The position numbers were made by a program, and so were the translations under genes. A DNA stretch of 7,953 nt. Origin: Verrucomicrobiota bacterium (lineage in GTDB: Bacteria; Verrucomicrobiota; Lentisphaeria; Oligosphaerales; Oligosphaeraceae). The stretch lies in the NCBI GenBank assembly GCA_022709995.1, contig JAKLHU010000079.1, positions 1 through 7,953 of the forward strand, read 5' to 3'. The notes below the pieces were generated by a model, which saw nothing but the letters and a program-made list of their open reading frames with translations, did not search any database and had not been told where the DNA came from. Positions 1 through 7,600 of the stretch are shown here, piece after piece (the stretch's first letter is position 1; each line of letters begins with the position of its first letter).

Positions 1-662
1 TCGGTCAGGGCCGTCCAGGAACCGTTCAGGGCTTTGCCTTTCCAGTCTTTCAGGTGGACGCGTTTGGTCCAGGCGCCGAGGGCCCGCACCCAGTGCTGGG
101 GGAATTGGAAGACGGCCATGTTGCCGGGATCAAAATAGAAGCCGACCTGCGGGCTGCCGACGGCTTCCAGAAAGTGGCGCATTTCCAGCGGGCTGAACAG
201 AAAGCCGCTCCAGACGAATTCGACCGCCAGGGCGACCTGGAGTTTTTCCGCGGTCTTGGCGATTGTTTTCAGGGAGCTGATGGCGTTCTGGAAGGCGTCT
301 TCATAATACAGGTCGGCGTGGAAGCGGCCCAGGGTATGGAGGGCGACGGTGGCGCCGAGCTTGGCGGCGCATTCCAGACCCCACACGGTCTGGTCGATTG
401 ATTTCTGGGCTTCGGCGCCGGTGTCCAACAGATTGCCGCCATCGGTGGAGATGGTGATGGAGCCGATGTCGAGACCGAGGTCGGCGGCGGTCTTCTTGAA
501 GGCCTTCAGGTCGGCATCGGACGACTGGTAGTTGAAGGGGTTGGCGCTGCCGGGGCGAAGAGACATTTCCACGCCCTCAAAGCCGGCGGTCTTGGCCTCG
601 GCGAGAAATTCGTGCATCTGGTGCGGTGTTTTGGCAACCAGTTCACTGACGGCGATTTGCAT
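1..662 (-). CDS. Sugar phosphate isomerase/epimerase, TIM barrel (3' end cut off)
   Basis: The first 220 residues of an AP-endonuclease-2-like (xylose isomerase-like) TIM barrel; the reading frame is open to the window edge, so the C-terminus lies outside. The start MQIAVSELV is preceded by GGAG nine bases upstream. Visible family marks are the early AGFEGVEM strand, a likely metal-binding Glu148 in AVEFVW, Asp178 in YFDPGNM and His203 in RVHLKDW, which match the divalent-metal ligands of this superfamily. Family members interconvert keto sugars or their phosphates (for example hydroxypyruvate isomerase, tagatose or xylulose-5-phosphate epimerases), but the substrate cannot be read from the sequence. 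No signal peptide is seen, so it is presumably cytoplasmic. It starts 36 bases after the mutarotase stop and probably belongs to the same operon, which supports a role in sugar catabolism. Superfamily assignment is secure; exact activity is not. Confidence 0.9.
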   Translation of the reverse strand, partial: MQIAVSELVAKTPHQMHEFLAEAKTAGFEGVEMSLRPGSANPFNYQSSDADLKAFKKTAADLGLDIGSITISTDGGNLLDTGAEAQKSIDQTVWGLECAAKLGATVALHTLGRFHADLYYEDAFQNAISSLKTIAKTAEKLQVALAVEFVWSGFLFSPLEMRHFLEAVGSPQVGFYFDPGNMAVFQFPQHWVRALGAWTKRVHLKDWKGKALNGSWTALT

Positions 663-698
663 GGTTTCGGGCTCCGTTGTGGTTGGGGTGGAAGCGGT

Positions 699-1607
699 TC
701 AGTCCAGGCGGGACGCCGCGATGATGGCTTTCAGGCAATGCTCGGCGCCCGGCAGGATGGTCCTGGCGTCGGCGAGGGCGTTGCAGGTTTCGACGCAGAC
801 CATGGTCTGGTAGGATTCCGGGGTGTAGCCGGAGAGCTTTTTGGCTTTTTCGATCCAGGGATTCCAGACGACCGCGGAGTTGCTGCCTTGCTTGGCGATG
901 GTGAGGCGCCGTTTGAAGCCGGTGTCGAGGATGGCGGAGGCGCCGGGGCAGTTTTGGAAGACGGCGTCGATTTCGCGATTGATGGTGATGTCGCCGACCT
1001 GGCGGTCGGGGCGGTTGGCGCCGCCGACTTTGTCGACATAATCGACGCCGTCGTAGCCGGTGATGGTCACGTTGCCGACATGGCTGATGTTGAAGTAGGT
1101 GTGGATGGCCTGGGAGATGGTGAACGGCTCGGCGCCGACATTGCGGGTGGTCAGGGCGATTTCGAGGGATGCGCCGATGGTGGCTTGGAGCGTGAGGGCG
1201 AAGCGCTGGTTCCAGAGGACGCGGGAGGCGCTGCTGTCGGCGAGGGACAAGGTGACGCGGGTGCGGTTGGGGCCGTCGGCGGTGATCGCCTTGAGGCTCC
1301 AGTCGGCGGTGCGGGCAAAGCCATGCAGCGGCAGGGCCGGGTTGGTCGCGTGCGCCCCGAACCACGGCCAGCACAGCGGCACGCCGCCGCGGATGGCCGT
1401 AGCGGGTTCGAAAGGCGAGGCAGGACTCACCCAGAGCAGGTCGCGCTGGCCGGTGGGCGTGAAACTCAAAATATGGCCACCAAGGAGGGTGATTTCCGCG
1501 CTGGCGGCGCCATTGGCGACCATGATGGTCGGGAGACCGCCGCGGCCGGCGGCGATGGTGGCGTGGCCAGGCAGGGCGAAGGATTTTTGCAGTTCGTTGA
1601 TGTTCAT
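699..1607 (-). CDS. D-hexose-6-phosphate mutarotase (YeaD-like, aldose 1-epimerase family)
   Basis: A 302-residue protein of the aldose-1-epimerase fold, most like the YeaD/Ymr099c group that interconverts alpha and beta anomers of hexose 6-phosphates. Seen directly: IRGGVPLCWPWFG (residues 72-84), HGFAR with His95, HTYF with His169, VVWNPWIEKA (246-255) and CVETCN with Glu273. In the family the second His and the late Glu are the acid/base pair; all are present, so it should be active. Length is normal. The start is chosen because MNINELQKSF matches the usual N-terminus; there is no strong Shine-Dalgarno (only a weak AAGA about 12 bases upstream), and translation may depend on coupling to the hydrolase that ends 37 bases before. 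It is cytoplasmic, with no signal peptide. It sits between an esterase-like hydrolase and a sugar isomerase, which fits feeding sugar phosphates into central metabolism. Confidence 0.92.
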   Translation of the reverse strand: MNINELQKSFALPGHATIAAGRGGLPTIMVANGAASAEITLLGGHILSFTPTGQRDLLWVSPASPFEPATAIRGGVPLCWPWFGAHATNPALPLHGFARTADWSLKAITADGPNRTRVTLSLADSSASRVLWNQRFALTLQATIGASLEIALTTRNVGAEPFTISQAIHTYFNISHVGNVTITGYDGVDYVDKVGGANRPDRQVGDITINREIDAVFQNCPGASAILDTGFKRRLTIAKQGSNSAVVWNPWIEKAKKLSGYTPESYQTMVCVETCNALADARTILPGAEHCLKAIIAASRLD

Positions 1608-1644
1608 GGTGGTGTGATCTTGCTGTCGGGGTGGGCGAAGCCGG

Positions 1645-3639
1645 TCAGAGGGCGATGACTTGGGATACCAGTTTGGCGAAACTGTCTTTGTTGACGATTA
1701 AGTTCTGCGGGTGTCGGGCATTTGTGTACAGGCTTGCCGCGTGGCGGGCCAGGTCCGCCGGCGCCTTGAAGAGGCCGAGCTGTTTCGGGGCGAGGATGGC
1801 CAGGGCGCCTTTCAGGCCGCCGTTTTTGAAGATCATCGGCTGGAAGGCGAGCGGCTGGAGCCATCCCTTGACATCGTCGGTGACGCCATTCAGGTCAAGC
1901 GCGATGGCGCGCACCGGTTCGGCCAGGGCCAGGGCGCAGAGGGCGGCGCGGGCGGCTTCGCCGGCGGCGACGACGACGACGCGGCTTTCGCCTTCTTCCT
2001 TGAGCAGAGCCAGAGCGGTCAGAACGTCTTGGACGCGCATGGAGAACAAGGTTGGATTGAAGGCGAAGAAAGTCGGGTCGTCCTCAAAGCGCGGCGCCTT
2101 CGCCGGCATGTCGGCCGTTTCGCCGGAGCCCATCAGGTCGATGGCGAGGGCGCGGCATTTCTTCTCCACGACCAGGTCGAGGATGTCGGCGTAGCGCCCG
2201 CCCGGGAAGAAGTCGCGCTTGCCGTTTTCCGCCAGCAGGAGGCAGATGGTGGAATCGTCGCTGGCGTGATGGGGCTTGACCTCGATGCCGGGGATGATGT
2301 CGCCGATTTCGCGGCGGGAGATCAGCCGGCCGGCGGCAACGGCATTGGGCACTTCCCAGGCCGGGCAGGTCACCCGGACGGCGATGTCGGCCAGCTCGAG
2401 GTCGTTGTTGAGGATTTCCCCGAGCAGAGGCACGCGTTCGTCGCGGAAGTCCTTGAAATCTTTTTTCGTTTGCAGTTCCGGCAGCGCCGGGGCCTGCAGG
2501 TGGGCGGTGATTTTGTCCAGGGCGACTTTGGTCGTGGCCTCGGTGGGCGGGGGCGGATTTTCGGTGTGGAGCAGCATTGCCGGCGTCGGGACGACCACCT
2601 TGTCTTCGGAGATGGTCGCCTTCATGGATTGGTTCAGGAGCCAGTGGGTGAACCACGGGTAGATGTGTTCGCGGGTCGCTTGGTTGTAATTGTGCGGGGC
2701 GTCGGCGTGGAAGCCGCCGAGGGCGTCTTCGGCGTTGAGCAGAGCATAGACCTGCCTCAGAGCTTCGTATTCATAGCGCGGGTTGAGGTTGGTCCAGTCC
2801 TGGGTCACGGACGGCAGGAAGATGGGGCGGGGTGCGCAGGCACAGAGGATGTCGAAGCTGGTGACGCCGTTCAGGCGGAGGAGGGGTCCTTCCTCGCACT
2901 GGCAGCCGCCTTGGTAGTGCGACGAGAGCATGCAGACCGGGGCGATGACTTTGACGCGTTCGTCCAGGACCGCGAGCGTCCAGGTCTGCGAGGCGCCGCC
3001 GGAGGCGCCGGTGCAGCCGATGCGCAGGGGGTCGACCTGGGGATGGGCGCAGATGAAATCCATGGCGCGGAGGCTGTTCCAGGTCTGCAGGCCGAACACG
3101 CCGGCGCCGGAGAGGGCGGCTTCGCGGAGAAGGTGGTTGGGCCAGCGGTGGAGGATTTGGTTGTTGTCATTGTAGCCGACCATGTCATACGCGAAGACGA
3201 CGAAGCCGAGGCGGGCGAGCATCAGGCAGCGCATGGGCACGGAGCCGCGCTCGATGTCCTCGACGCGGCCATGCTGCCAGTGGCCATGCGGGCAGAGGAT
3301 GGCCGGGGCCTTGCCCTGGAGCCGTTCCGGCAGGAACAGGTTTCCGGTCACGTCCAGGCCGGGCATGCTTTCAAAGCGCACGTTTTGGATGATGCAGCCT
3401 TCGTGGTGCAGATCGCCCCAGATTTTGGGGTCGAGGGGACGGGCTTCCGGCATGGGCGCCAGCCCGGCCGCCAGGGCGACTTGCGACTGGGTGAAGAATT
3501 TGCGTTCTTCCCATTCTTCGCGGCTTTCGGGCGGTTCGGCGCGCCAGGCGAATTGGTTGTGGCGGACGGTGACCAGGCGCTGGTCGATCCAGCAGGGCTG
3601 GTCCGGGAGGATTCTGGGGAAGTCGTTTTTTGGCTCCAT
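1645..3639 (-). CDS. Two-domain alpha/beta hydrolase, acetyl xylan esterase-like
   Basis: A 664-residue protein. Residues about 80-335 form an intact alpha/beta hydrolase: PAILCPHGHW (oxyanion strand, 112-121), GFVVFAYDMVGY (145-156), nucleophile elbow GASGG with Ser213, the Asp281 candidate in SVTQDWT, and His316 in APHNYN. The GGCQCEEG segment (244-251) recalls a family often annotated as acetyl xylan esterase or prolyl oligopeptidase-like in Planctomycetes and Verrucomicrobia (from memory). A proline-rich linker (about 350-390) leads to a second region (about 415-640) with hydrolase-like strands, such as RALAIDLMGSGET, but with GEAA (560-563) where a GxSxG elbow would be; it looks catalytically dead. 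No signal peptide is seen, unlike many secreted esterases, so it probably works in the cytoplasm. The start is set by TAAGGA eight bases before ATG. Neighbours handle sugars, so ester cleavage on a carbohydrate is a reasonable inference; the substrate is unknown. Confidence 0.88.
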   Translation of the reverse strand: MEPKNDFPRILPDQPCWIDQRLVTVRHNQFAWRAEPPESREEWEERKFFTQSQVALAAGLAPMPEARPLDPKIWGDLHHEGCIIQNVRFESMPGLDVTGNLFLPERLQGKAPAILCPHGHWQHGRVEDIERGSVPMRCLMLARLGFVVFAYDMVGYNDNNQILHRWPNHLLREAALSGAGVFGLQTWNSLRAMDFICAHPQVDPLRIGCTGASGGASQTWTLAVLDERVKVIAPVCMLSSHYQGGCQCEEGPLLRLNGVTSFDILCACAPRPIFLPSVTQDWTNLNPRYEYEALRQVYALLNAEDALGGFHADAPHNYNQATREHIYPWFTHWLLNQSMKATISEDKVVVPTPAMLLHTENPPPPTEATTKVALDKITAHLQAPALPELQTKKDFKDFRDERVPLLGEILNNDLELADIAVRVTCPAWEVPNAVAAGRLISRREIGDIIPGIEVKPHHASDDSTICLLLAENGKRDFFPGGRYADILDLVVEKKCRALAIDLMGSGETADMPAKAPRFEDDPTFFAFNPTLFSMRVQDVLTALALLKEEGESRVVVVAAGEAARAALCALALAEPVRAIALDLNGVTDDVKGWLQPLAFQPMIFKNGGLKGALAILAPKQLGLFKAPADLARHAASLYTNARHPQNLIVNKDSFAKLVSQVIAL

Positions 3640-3685
3640 GTGACGATTCCTTAGGCAGGCGTCTGGGTGGTCGTGGGTTGAGGGC

Positions 3686-3919
3686 TCAATGATGGCGGCA
3701 TCCGGGGCAGCATTGATGGCCGACGCCAGCGTTCATGGGGCAGGCGTCGCGTTGGGCGCATGGGTTGCTCCCGGCCGTCGCCGGGGCAAAGGTGGAAAAT
3801 TGTTTTTTGCCGTTTTTGCCATGGCATTGCGGGCATTCGGGGACGTTTTCGCCGAGGCGTTTGTGGAGGTGGCTGAAGTGGTTCCCGCAGTCCGGGCAGC
3901 TGTATTCGTAGATGGGCAT
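3686..3919 (-). CDS. FmdB-family small zinc-ribbon protein
   Basis: A 77-residue protein opening MPIYEYSCPDCG, the hallmark of the FmdB family (putative regulatory zinc ribbon). CPDC (Cys8, Cys11) and CPQC (Cys29, Cys32) should bind one zinc ion. The tail adds five more cysteines (54, 60, 70, 71, 74) and ends in HH, so a second metal site is possible; cysteine-rich tails are known in the family. AGGAG lies eight bases before the ATG, one of the best ribosome-binding sites here. It is the first gene of the left-hand cluster, after 200 non-coding bases and 46 bases ahead of the hydrolase. The name comes from a gene near formamidase/amidase loci, where regulation was proposed; the molecular role is not well established, and nothing here shows what it would regulate. 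Confidence 0.93.
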   Translation of the reverse strand: MPIYEYSCPDCGNHFSHLHKRLGENVPECPQCHGKNGKKQFSTFAPATAGSNPCAQRDACPMNAGVGHQCCPGCRHH

Positions 3920-4022
3920 GGGATGGACTCCTGGTCAGAAGCGGTGGTCAGAGCAACGGCGCCTGGGGATGGCACCAGGGACAATGTAACTCGGGAAAGA
4001 CGTTCAGCCATTGCCGGCGTTG

Positions 4023-4042
4023 AAAAAGCCAGGCTGGGTGGC
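4023..4042 (-). terminator. Possible weak terminator after murJ
   Basis: Read on the minus strand, GCCA and TGGC can pair around a 7-base loop and are followed directly by TTTTT. It lies about 80 bases after the murJ stop and about 100 before the next gene, where a transcript end would make sense. The stem is only 4 base pairs, so this is tentative. The rest of the 200-base gap (3920-4119) shows no ORF with family features; a TACATT hexamer near 3985 could be a -10 box for the FmdB gene, but no good -35 accompanies it. Confidence 0.25.
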
Positions 4043-4119
4043 GGGAGTGAAGGTGGCAGAGGGTGTTTTGGAGGGTCGGCGGCTAGCGTTGCCTGTTGGT
4101 GGGAAAGCAGGGGCGCTGG

Positions 4120-5730
4120 TCAGGGCGCGATGGTTGTCTTGGATCGTCGTCGGCAGTTTGCCAGTTGGCGTGGCTCCGGGCAGCGGAGAAGCAAGCACAT
4201 GGCTAGGTAGGTCATGCCCCCGGCGGCGGCGCCGGCCAGGAGAATGGTGGTCTGGGCCGGGAAAGCCGGCCAGGCGGAGAGGCGGCCGGCCGTCCAACCG
4301 GCGCCGAGCCAGGCTGCCAGCCCGGCCAGGGCGGCGGCGGCCAGCATGGGCAAGGCGGCGCGCACGGTCGCGGCCGGTTGCCATTGCGGCAGATGAGGGC
4401 GGCAGAGCCAAAGCAGGGCGACGACATTGAGCCAAGAGCAGATGCTGGTGGCCAGGGCGAGGCCGCCTTGCCGCAGAAACTGCATCAAAATCAGGTTGAG
4501 GACGAGGTTGATGCCAATGCAGACCAGGGAGACTTTGACCGGCGTGGTGGTGTCCTTGCGGGCGTTGTGGGGGGTGATGGCGACTTTGGCCAGGCAGAAG
4601 GCCGGCAAGCCGGGCAGGTAGAAGCGCAGGGCCCAGGCGCATTCGCGTACGGCTTCCTCGTTGAAGGCGCCGCGCTGGAAGAGGATCCGGATGACCGGTT
4701 CGGCGAGGACGGCGCCGAGGATGGCGCAGGGGATGGTCAGAAAGAGCATTTGCCGGAGGGCGAAATCCAGGCTGGAGGCCATTTCGTCGAGGTGGCCGCG
4801 ATTCCAGGCCTGGGACAGGCTGGTCAGGCAGACGACGCCCATGGCGACGCCGAAGATGCCGGTGGGCAGGTAGACCAGGTGCTGGCTGTAGGCGAGTGCG
4901 CCGATGGCGGCAGGGCCGAGGTACATGACGAGGGCCTTGTCGATCAGGTTGTTGCATTGCTGCACGCTGTTGCCGAGAATGGCTGGCAGAATTTTGGCGA
5001 CGAATTGCCGCACCTCCGGGTCGTTCCAGGCTGGTTGGAAATGGAAGACGAACCCCCGGCGTCGGCAGACGAGCATCAGGGTGAGCATTTGCAGGAGTCC
5101 GGCGAGCAGGATGCTGAGGCAGAAGACAATCAGGGCGGGCAGTTCGTCCAGGCGCCAAAGCGGGTAGATGAGGCCGACGGCGGCGATCTGGACGACATTG
5201 AAGAGGATGGGGTTGAGGGCGGGGAGGGCGAATTGGCGCAGGGAGTTGAGGATGGCGGCGAAAGCGCCGGCCAGGCAGATGAAGAGCGCGTACGGCATTA
5301 CGATCGGCAGGATCAGGAAGGTCAGCCGGACGTGTTCGGAGGCTGTTTCCGGCAGGAAGGCCCAGGTGGCGGCGGCGATGGCGGCGCCGAACAGTGTTAT
5401 CAAGCCGAGGGCGGTCGCCTGGAGGGAAATGGCCCGTTCGGCGAGCCGCCAGGCGCCGGCGCGGTCCCCGTCGCCGAGTTTGGCCGCGATCATGGGCACG
5501 AAGGCGGCGGCGAAGGCGCCTTCGCTGAACAGGGCCCGGAGCATGTTGGGGATGGCGAAGGCGACATTGAAGGCTGCCTGCATGACGCCGGTGCTGCCCC
5601 AGTACCAAGCGAGGACGATGTCGCGGAGCAGGCCGAAGATGCGGCTGGCGAGGATGCCGGCCGTGCTGGTGAGCCAGGAACGGCCAATGGCTGCGGTTTC
5701 GTGGTGGGTCGTGGTCGTCATGGTGGTCAT
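4120..5730 (-). CDS. murJ: Lipid II flippase MurJ (MviN)
   Basis: A 536-residue polytopic membrane protein of the MOP superfamily, which flips undecaprenyl-linked peptidoglycan precursor (lipid II) across the inner membrane. Seen: ASRIFGLLRD (29-37), IPNMLRALFSEGAFAAAFVP (60-79), GIFGVAMG (291-298), FQRGAFNEEA (351-360) and ARKDTTTPVKV (390-400), all MurJ landmarks; hydrophobic segments run throughout, consistent with about 14 helices. Arg30, Arg36 and Arg65 align with E. coli Arg18, Arg24 and Arg52. Two usual charged sites differ: Gln51 stands where E. coli has Asp39, and Gln283-His284 where Asp269-Arg270 is expected. The start ATG overlaps the thioesterase stop as ATGA; there is no strong Shine-Dalgarno, so coupled translation is likely. 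A second in-frame ATG three codons later is possible. Identity is secure despite the substitutions. Confidence 0.96.
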   Translation of the reverse strand: MTTMTTTTHHETAAIGRSWLTSTAGILASRIFGLLRDIVLAWYWGSTGVMQAAFNVAFAIPNMLRALFSEGAFAAAFVPMIAAKLGDGDRAGAWRLAERAISLQATALGLITLFGAAIAAATWAFLPETASEHVRLTFLILPIVMPYALFICLAGAFAAILNSLRQFALPALNPILFNVVQIAAVGLIYPLWRLDELPALIVFCLSILLAGLLQMLTLMLVCRRRGFVFHFQPAWNDPEVRQFVAKILPAILGNSVQQCNNLIDKALVMYLGPAAIGALAYSQHLVYLPTGIFGVAMGVVCLTSLSQAWNRGHLDEMASSLDFALRQMLFLTIPCAILGAVLAEPVIRILFQRGAFNEEAVRECAWALRFYLPGLPAFCLAKVAITPHNARKDTTTPVKVSLVCIGINLVLNLILMQFLRQGGLALATSICSWLNVVALLWLCRPHLPQWQPAATVRAALPMLAAAALAGLAAWLGAGWTAGRLSAWPAFPAQTTILLAGAAAGGMTYLAMCLLLRCPEPRQLANCRRRSKTTIAP

Positions 5731-6485
5731 CGGGCGAGTTGTCCGCGGGCCTGGAACCGGAGGGTGTGGTCATCGGGATGGAGGCCGCCGGTGATTTCGA
5801 GGGAGAAGTCGTTGCCGTCGATGCGGCCGGCGGTTTGGAGGGTGGCGTGGACCGGGGTGGCGGCGCAGAAGTTGACATCGAGGCGGGTGAAGTCCGGGTT
5901 GGCGGCGGTGTGGCGGGCGATCCAGTCGTTGGCCATGGCCACGTAGCGGGCGTTGTTCAGGTGCTGGTTGATGTCGATCATGTGTTCCGTCACCAGGGTC
6001 GCGAGCGGGTCGAGGGCCTGGGCGCAGGCCATCTTGTCCGGCGGCGGCAGGAAGGTCGGCAGATCATGGTTGTCGGGCAGGTCGATGGGCAGGGCGTCCG
6101 GGAGTCGCAGGGGGCGCGACCTGGCCGTGTCCAGGAGAATCCAGAAGCTGGAGGCTTTGGCGATGGGGCCGCCATCAGGGGTGGTGATATCGAATTGTCT
6201 GACGGCGAACAATTTATGGAATCCCGACGGCCAGGTTTTGACGATGATTTTTTCGCCGTGGGTTGGATGGCGGCCGATATTGAGGGCGAGTTTGGCGAGG
6301 ACCCAGGTCTGGTGGTGTTGGCGCAGGTATTCGATGCCGACGCCGAGTTTGTCGGCGTGGACGCCGGCGGTTTCCTGGAGGTAGTCGAAGAAGGTCTCCA
6401 GTTTCATCACGGCGTTGCGGTTGGCTTCGGAATGGCGGACTCGGAAGAGTTCGGTCCAGAAGCGGGGCGGTTGCGGGCAGGTCAT
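5727..6485 (-). CDS. Acyl-ACP thioesterase (HotDog fold)
   Basis: A 252-residue protein of the acyl-ACP thioesterase family (PF01643 type, two HotDog domains), which releases fatty acids from acyl carrier protein in the cytoplasm. The N-terminal domain has FDYLQETAGVHADKLG (about residues 32-47) and TWVLAKLALNIGRHP, both typical. The second domain has DINQHLNNARY with Asp171, Asn173, His175 and Asn178, the family's active-site motif. The Glu usually found shortly after, in a segment like NFxxE, appears to be Ala209 in NFCAA. An in-frame ATG at 6554 would add 23 low-complexity residues (TPPATRNRPPPA...) encoded partly by a repeat; the shorter start fits the usual length and first motif. There is only a weak AAGA before it. 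It follows mtnA by 83 bases and overlaps murJ by four. It may supply free fatty acids for lipid remodelling; chain length specificity is not evident. Confidence 0.88.
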   Translation of the reverse strand: MTCPQPPRFWTELFRVRHSEANRNAVMKLETFFDYLQETAGVHADKLGVGIEYLRQHHQTWVLAKLALNIGRHPTHGEKIIVKTWPSGFHKLFAVRQFDITTPDGGPIAKASSFWILLDTARSRPLRLPDALPIDLPDNHDLPTFLPPPDKMACAQALDPLATLVTEHMIDINQHLNNARYVAMANDWIARHTAANPDFTRLDVNFCAATPVHATLQTAGRIDGNDFSLEITGGLHPDDHTLRFQARGQLAR

Positions 6486-6506
6486 GGCGGTTCTTGAATT
6501 GGTTGC

Positions 6507-6535
6507 GTGGGCGGTTGCTGGTGGTGGGCGGTTGC
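6507..6535. repeat. 12-base direct repeat GTGGGCGGTTGC
   Basis: Two exact copies of GTGGGCGGTTGC lie at 6507-6518 and 6524-6535, with a third partial copy, GGTTGC, at 6501-6506. They fall between the mtnA stop and the preferred thioesterase start, in the stretch that a longer thioesterase start would translate as proline- and alanine-rich sequence. This supports reading it as non-coding spacer. No function can be assigned. Confidence 0.7.
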
Positions 6536-6568
6536 GGGTGGCGGGCGGGGTCATTCCAGGCGTGGCGG

Positions 6569-7600
6569 TCAGGGGCGGGTCAGGATGCCGCGTTCGGTGA
6601 TGTAGCCGGTGATCAGGTCGTGCGGGGTGACGTCGAAAGCCGGGTTGTAGACTTGGGCGCCCGGGCAGTGGGCGATTTCATCGGGGGAGCGCTGTTCAAT
6701 CGGAATGCCGTCGCCGGTGGGGAGTTGGCGGTCGATGGTCGAATAAGGCATGGCGACATAGAAGGGGATGCGGTGGTAGTGGGCGGCGATGGCCAGCTGG
6801 TAGGTGCCGATCTTGTTGGCGGCGTCGCCATTGGCCGCGACCCGGTCGGCGCCGACCAGGACGATGTCAACGCGTTTTTCCCGCATCACCTGCGCCGCCA
6901 TCGAATCGCAGATGGTGGTGACGTTGACCCCGGAGACGGACAGCTCCCAGGCGGTCAGCCGGGCGCCTTGGAGCAGGGGCCGGGTTTCATCGGAAAAGAC
7001 ATGGACGTTGTAGCCGGCGGCCTGGGCGGCGTAGATTGGGGCCAGGGCCGTGCCGCAGCCGCCGGTGGCGAGGGCCCCGGCGTTGCAGTGGGTGAGAATC
7101 CCCATGCCAGGCTTCAGGAGAGCCACGCCATGACCGCCGATGGCTTCGCACATGGCGATGTCCTCGTCGAGGATGGACAGGGCTTCGTCGAGAAGCGCCT
7201 GCTGTAGGTCCGGCATGGCTCCGGCCGTCAGTTTCCCCAGGCATCGGTTGAGGGCCCATTCGAGGTTGACGGCCGTCGGTCGCGACGACGCGAGATAGCC
7301 GGCGAGCTGGCGGACTTGCTGGACAAAGTCGGGTGGGCTGCTGGCTTGGAGGCGCTGGGCGGCGGCGGCCAGTCCAAGGGCGGCGGCGCAACCGATGGCC
7401 GGCGCGCCCCGCACGGCTAGGCGCTTGATGGCGTCATAGACGTCGTCCGGATTGCACAAGTGCAAGCGGACCAGGTCTTTGGGAAGTCTGGTCTGGTCGA
7501 TGATGTCCAGGAACCCGTTTTGGCGGGCGGAGGGACCGGGCTGGTGGTGTGCGGCGCCGTCGGCGGCAAGCCATTGCACAGTGGGTGGTCGTACAGTCAT
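6569..7600 (-). CDS. mtnA: S-methyl-5-thioribose-1-phosphate isomerase
   Basis: A 343-residue member of the aIF2B/MtnA family. It converts the aldose S-methyl-5-thioribose 1-phosphate to the ketose S-methyl-5-thioribulose 1-phosphate in the methionine salvage pathway. Motifs in order: RGAPAIG (64-70), VNLEWALNRC, ILTHCNAGALAT with catalytic Cys172, SDETRPLLQGARLTAWEL, VGADRVAANGDAANKIGTY with catalytic Asp252, PFYVAMPYSTID and GIPIEQR near the C-terminus. Both catalytic residues and the full length support an active MtnA rather than a translation factor or ribose-1,5-bisphosphate isomerase, though the latter is a relative. The ORF extends upstream to an ATG at 7702, but that extra segment is proline-rich and unlike the family; the start at 7600 gives the normal N-terminus, although no Shine-Dalgarno is visible. 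No other methionine salvage gene is present in this window. It is first in the right-hand gene block. Confidence 0.95.
   Translation of the reverse strand: MTVRPPTVQWLAADGAAHHQPGPSARQNGFLDIIDQTRLPKDLVRLHLCNPDDVYDAIKRLAVRGAPAIGCAAALGLAAAAQRLQASSPPDFVQQVRQLAGYLASSRPTAVNLEWALNRCLGKLTAGAMPDLQQALLDEALSILDEDIAMCEAIGGHGVALLKPGMGILTHCNAGALATGGCGTALAPIYAAQAAGYNVHVFSDETRPLLQGARLTAWELSVSGVNVTTICDSMAAQVMREKRVDIVLVGADRVAANGDAANKIGTYQLAIAAHYHRIPFYVAMPYSTIDRQLPTGDGIPIEQRSPDEIAHCPGAQVYNPAFDVTPHDLITGYITERGILTRP

Noticed and set aside
1711..3654. Long plus-strand open frame (647 codons) opposite the hydrolase gene
   Set aside because: It is antisense to a clear alpha/beta hydrolase and its composition (Gly, Ala, Asp, Glu-rich with no family motifs) is what GC-rich codons give when read on the other strand.
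3962..3979. Small inverted repeat CCTGG/CCAGG upstream of the FmdB gene
   Set aside because: The stem is only five pairs with an eight-base loop and no T-run; such matches are expected by chance in this composition.
4004..5878. Long minus-strand frame (624 codons) overlapping murJ
   Set aside because: Its Pro-, Arg- and His-rich translation is typical of a frame-shifted reading of a GC-rich gene; the murJ frame carries all family motifs.
4378..5946. Plus-strand frame (522 codons) opposite murJ
   Set aside because: Asp-, Glu-, Gly- and Gln-rich with no recognisable domain and antisense to murJ; a shadow.
6486..6554. Longer thioesterase start at 6554
   Set aside because: The extra 23 residues are Pro/Ala/Thr-rich, partly encoded by a 12-base direct repeat, use codons unlike the rest of the gene and have no counterpart in the family.
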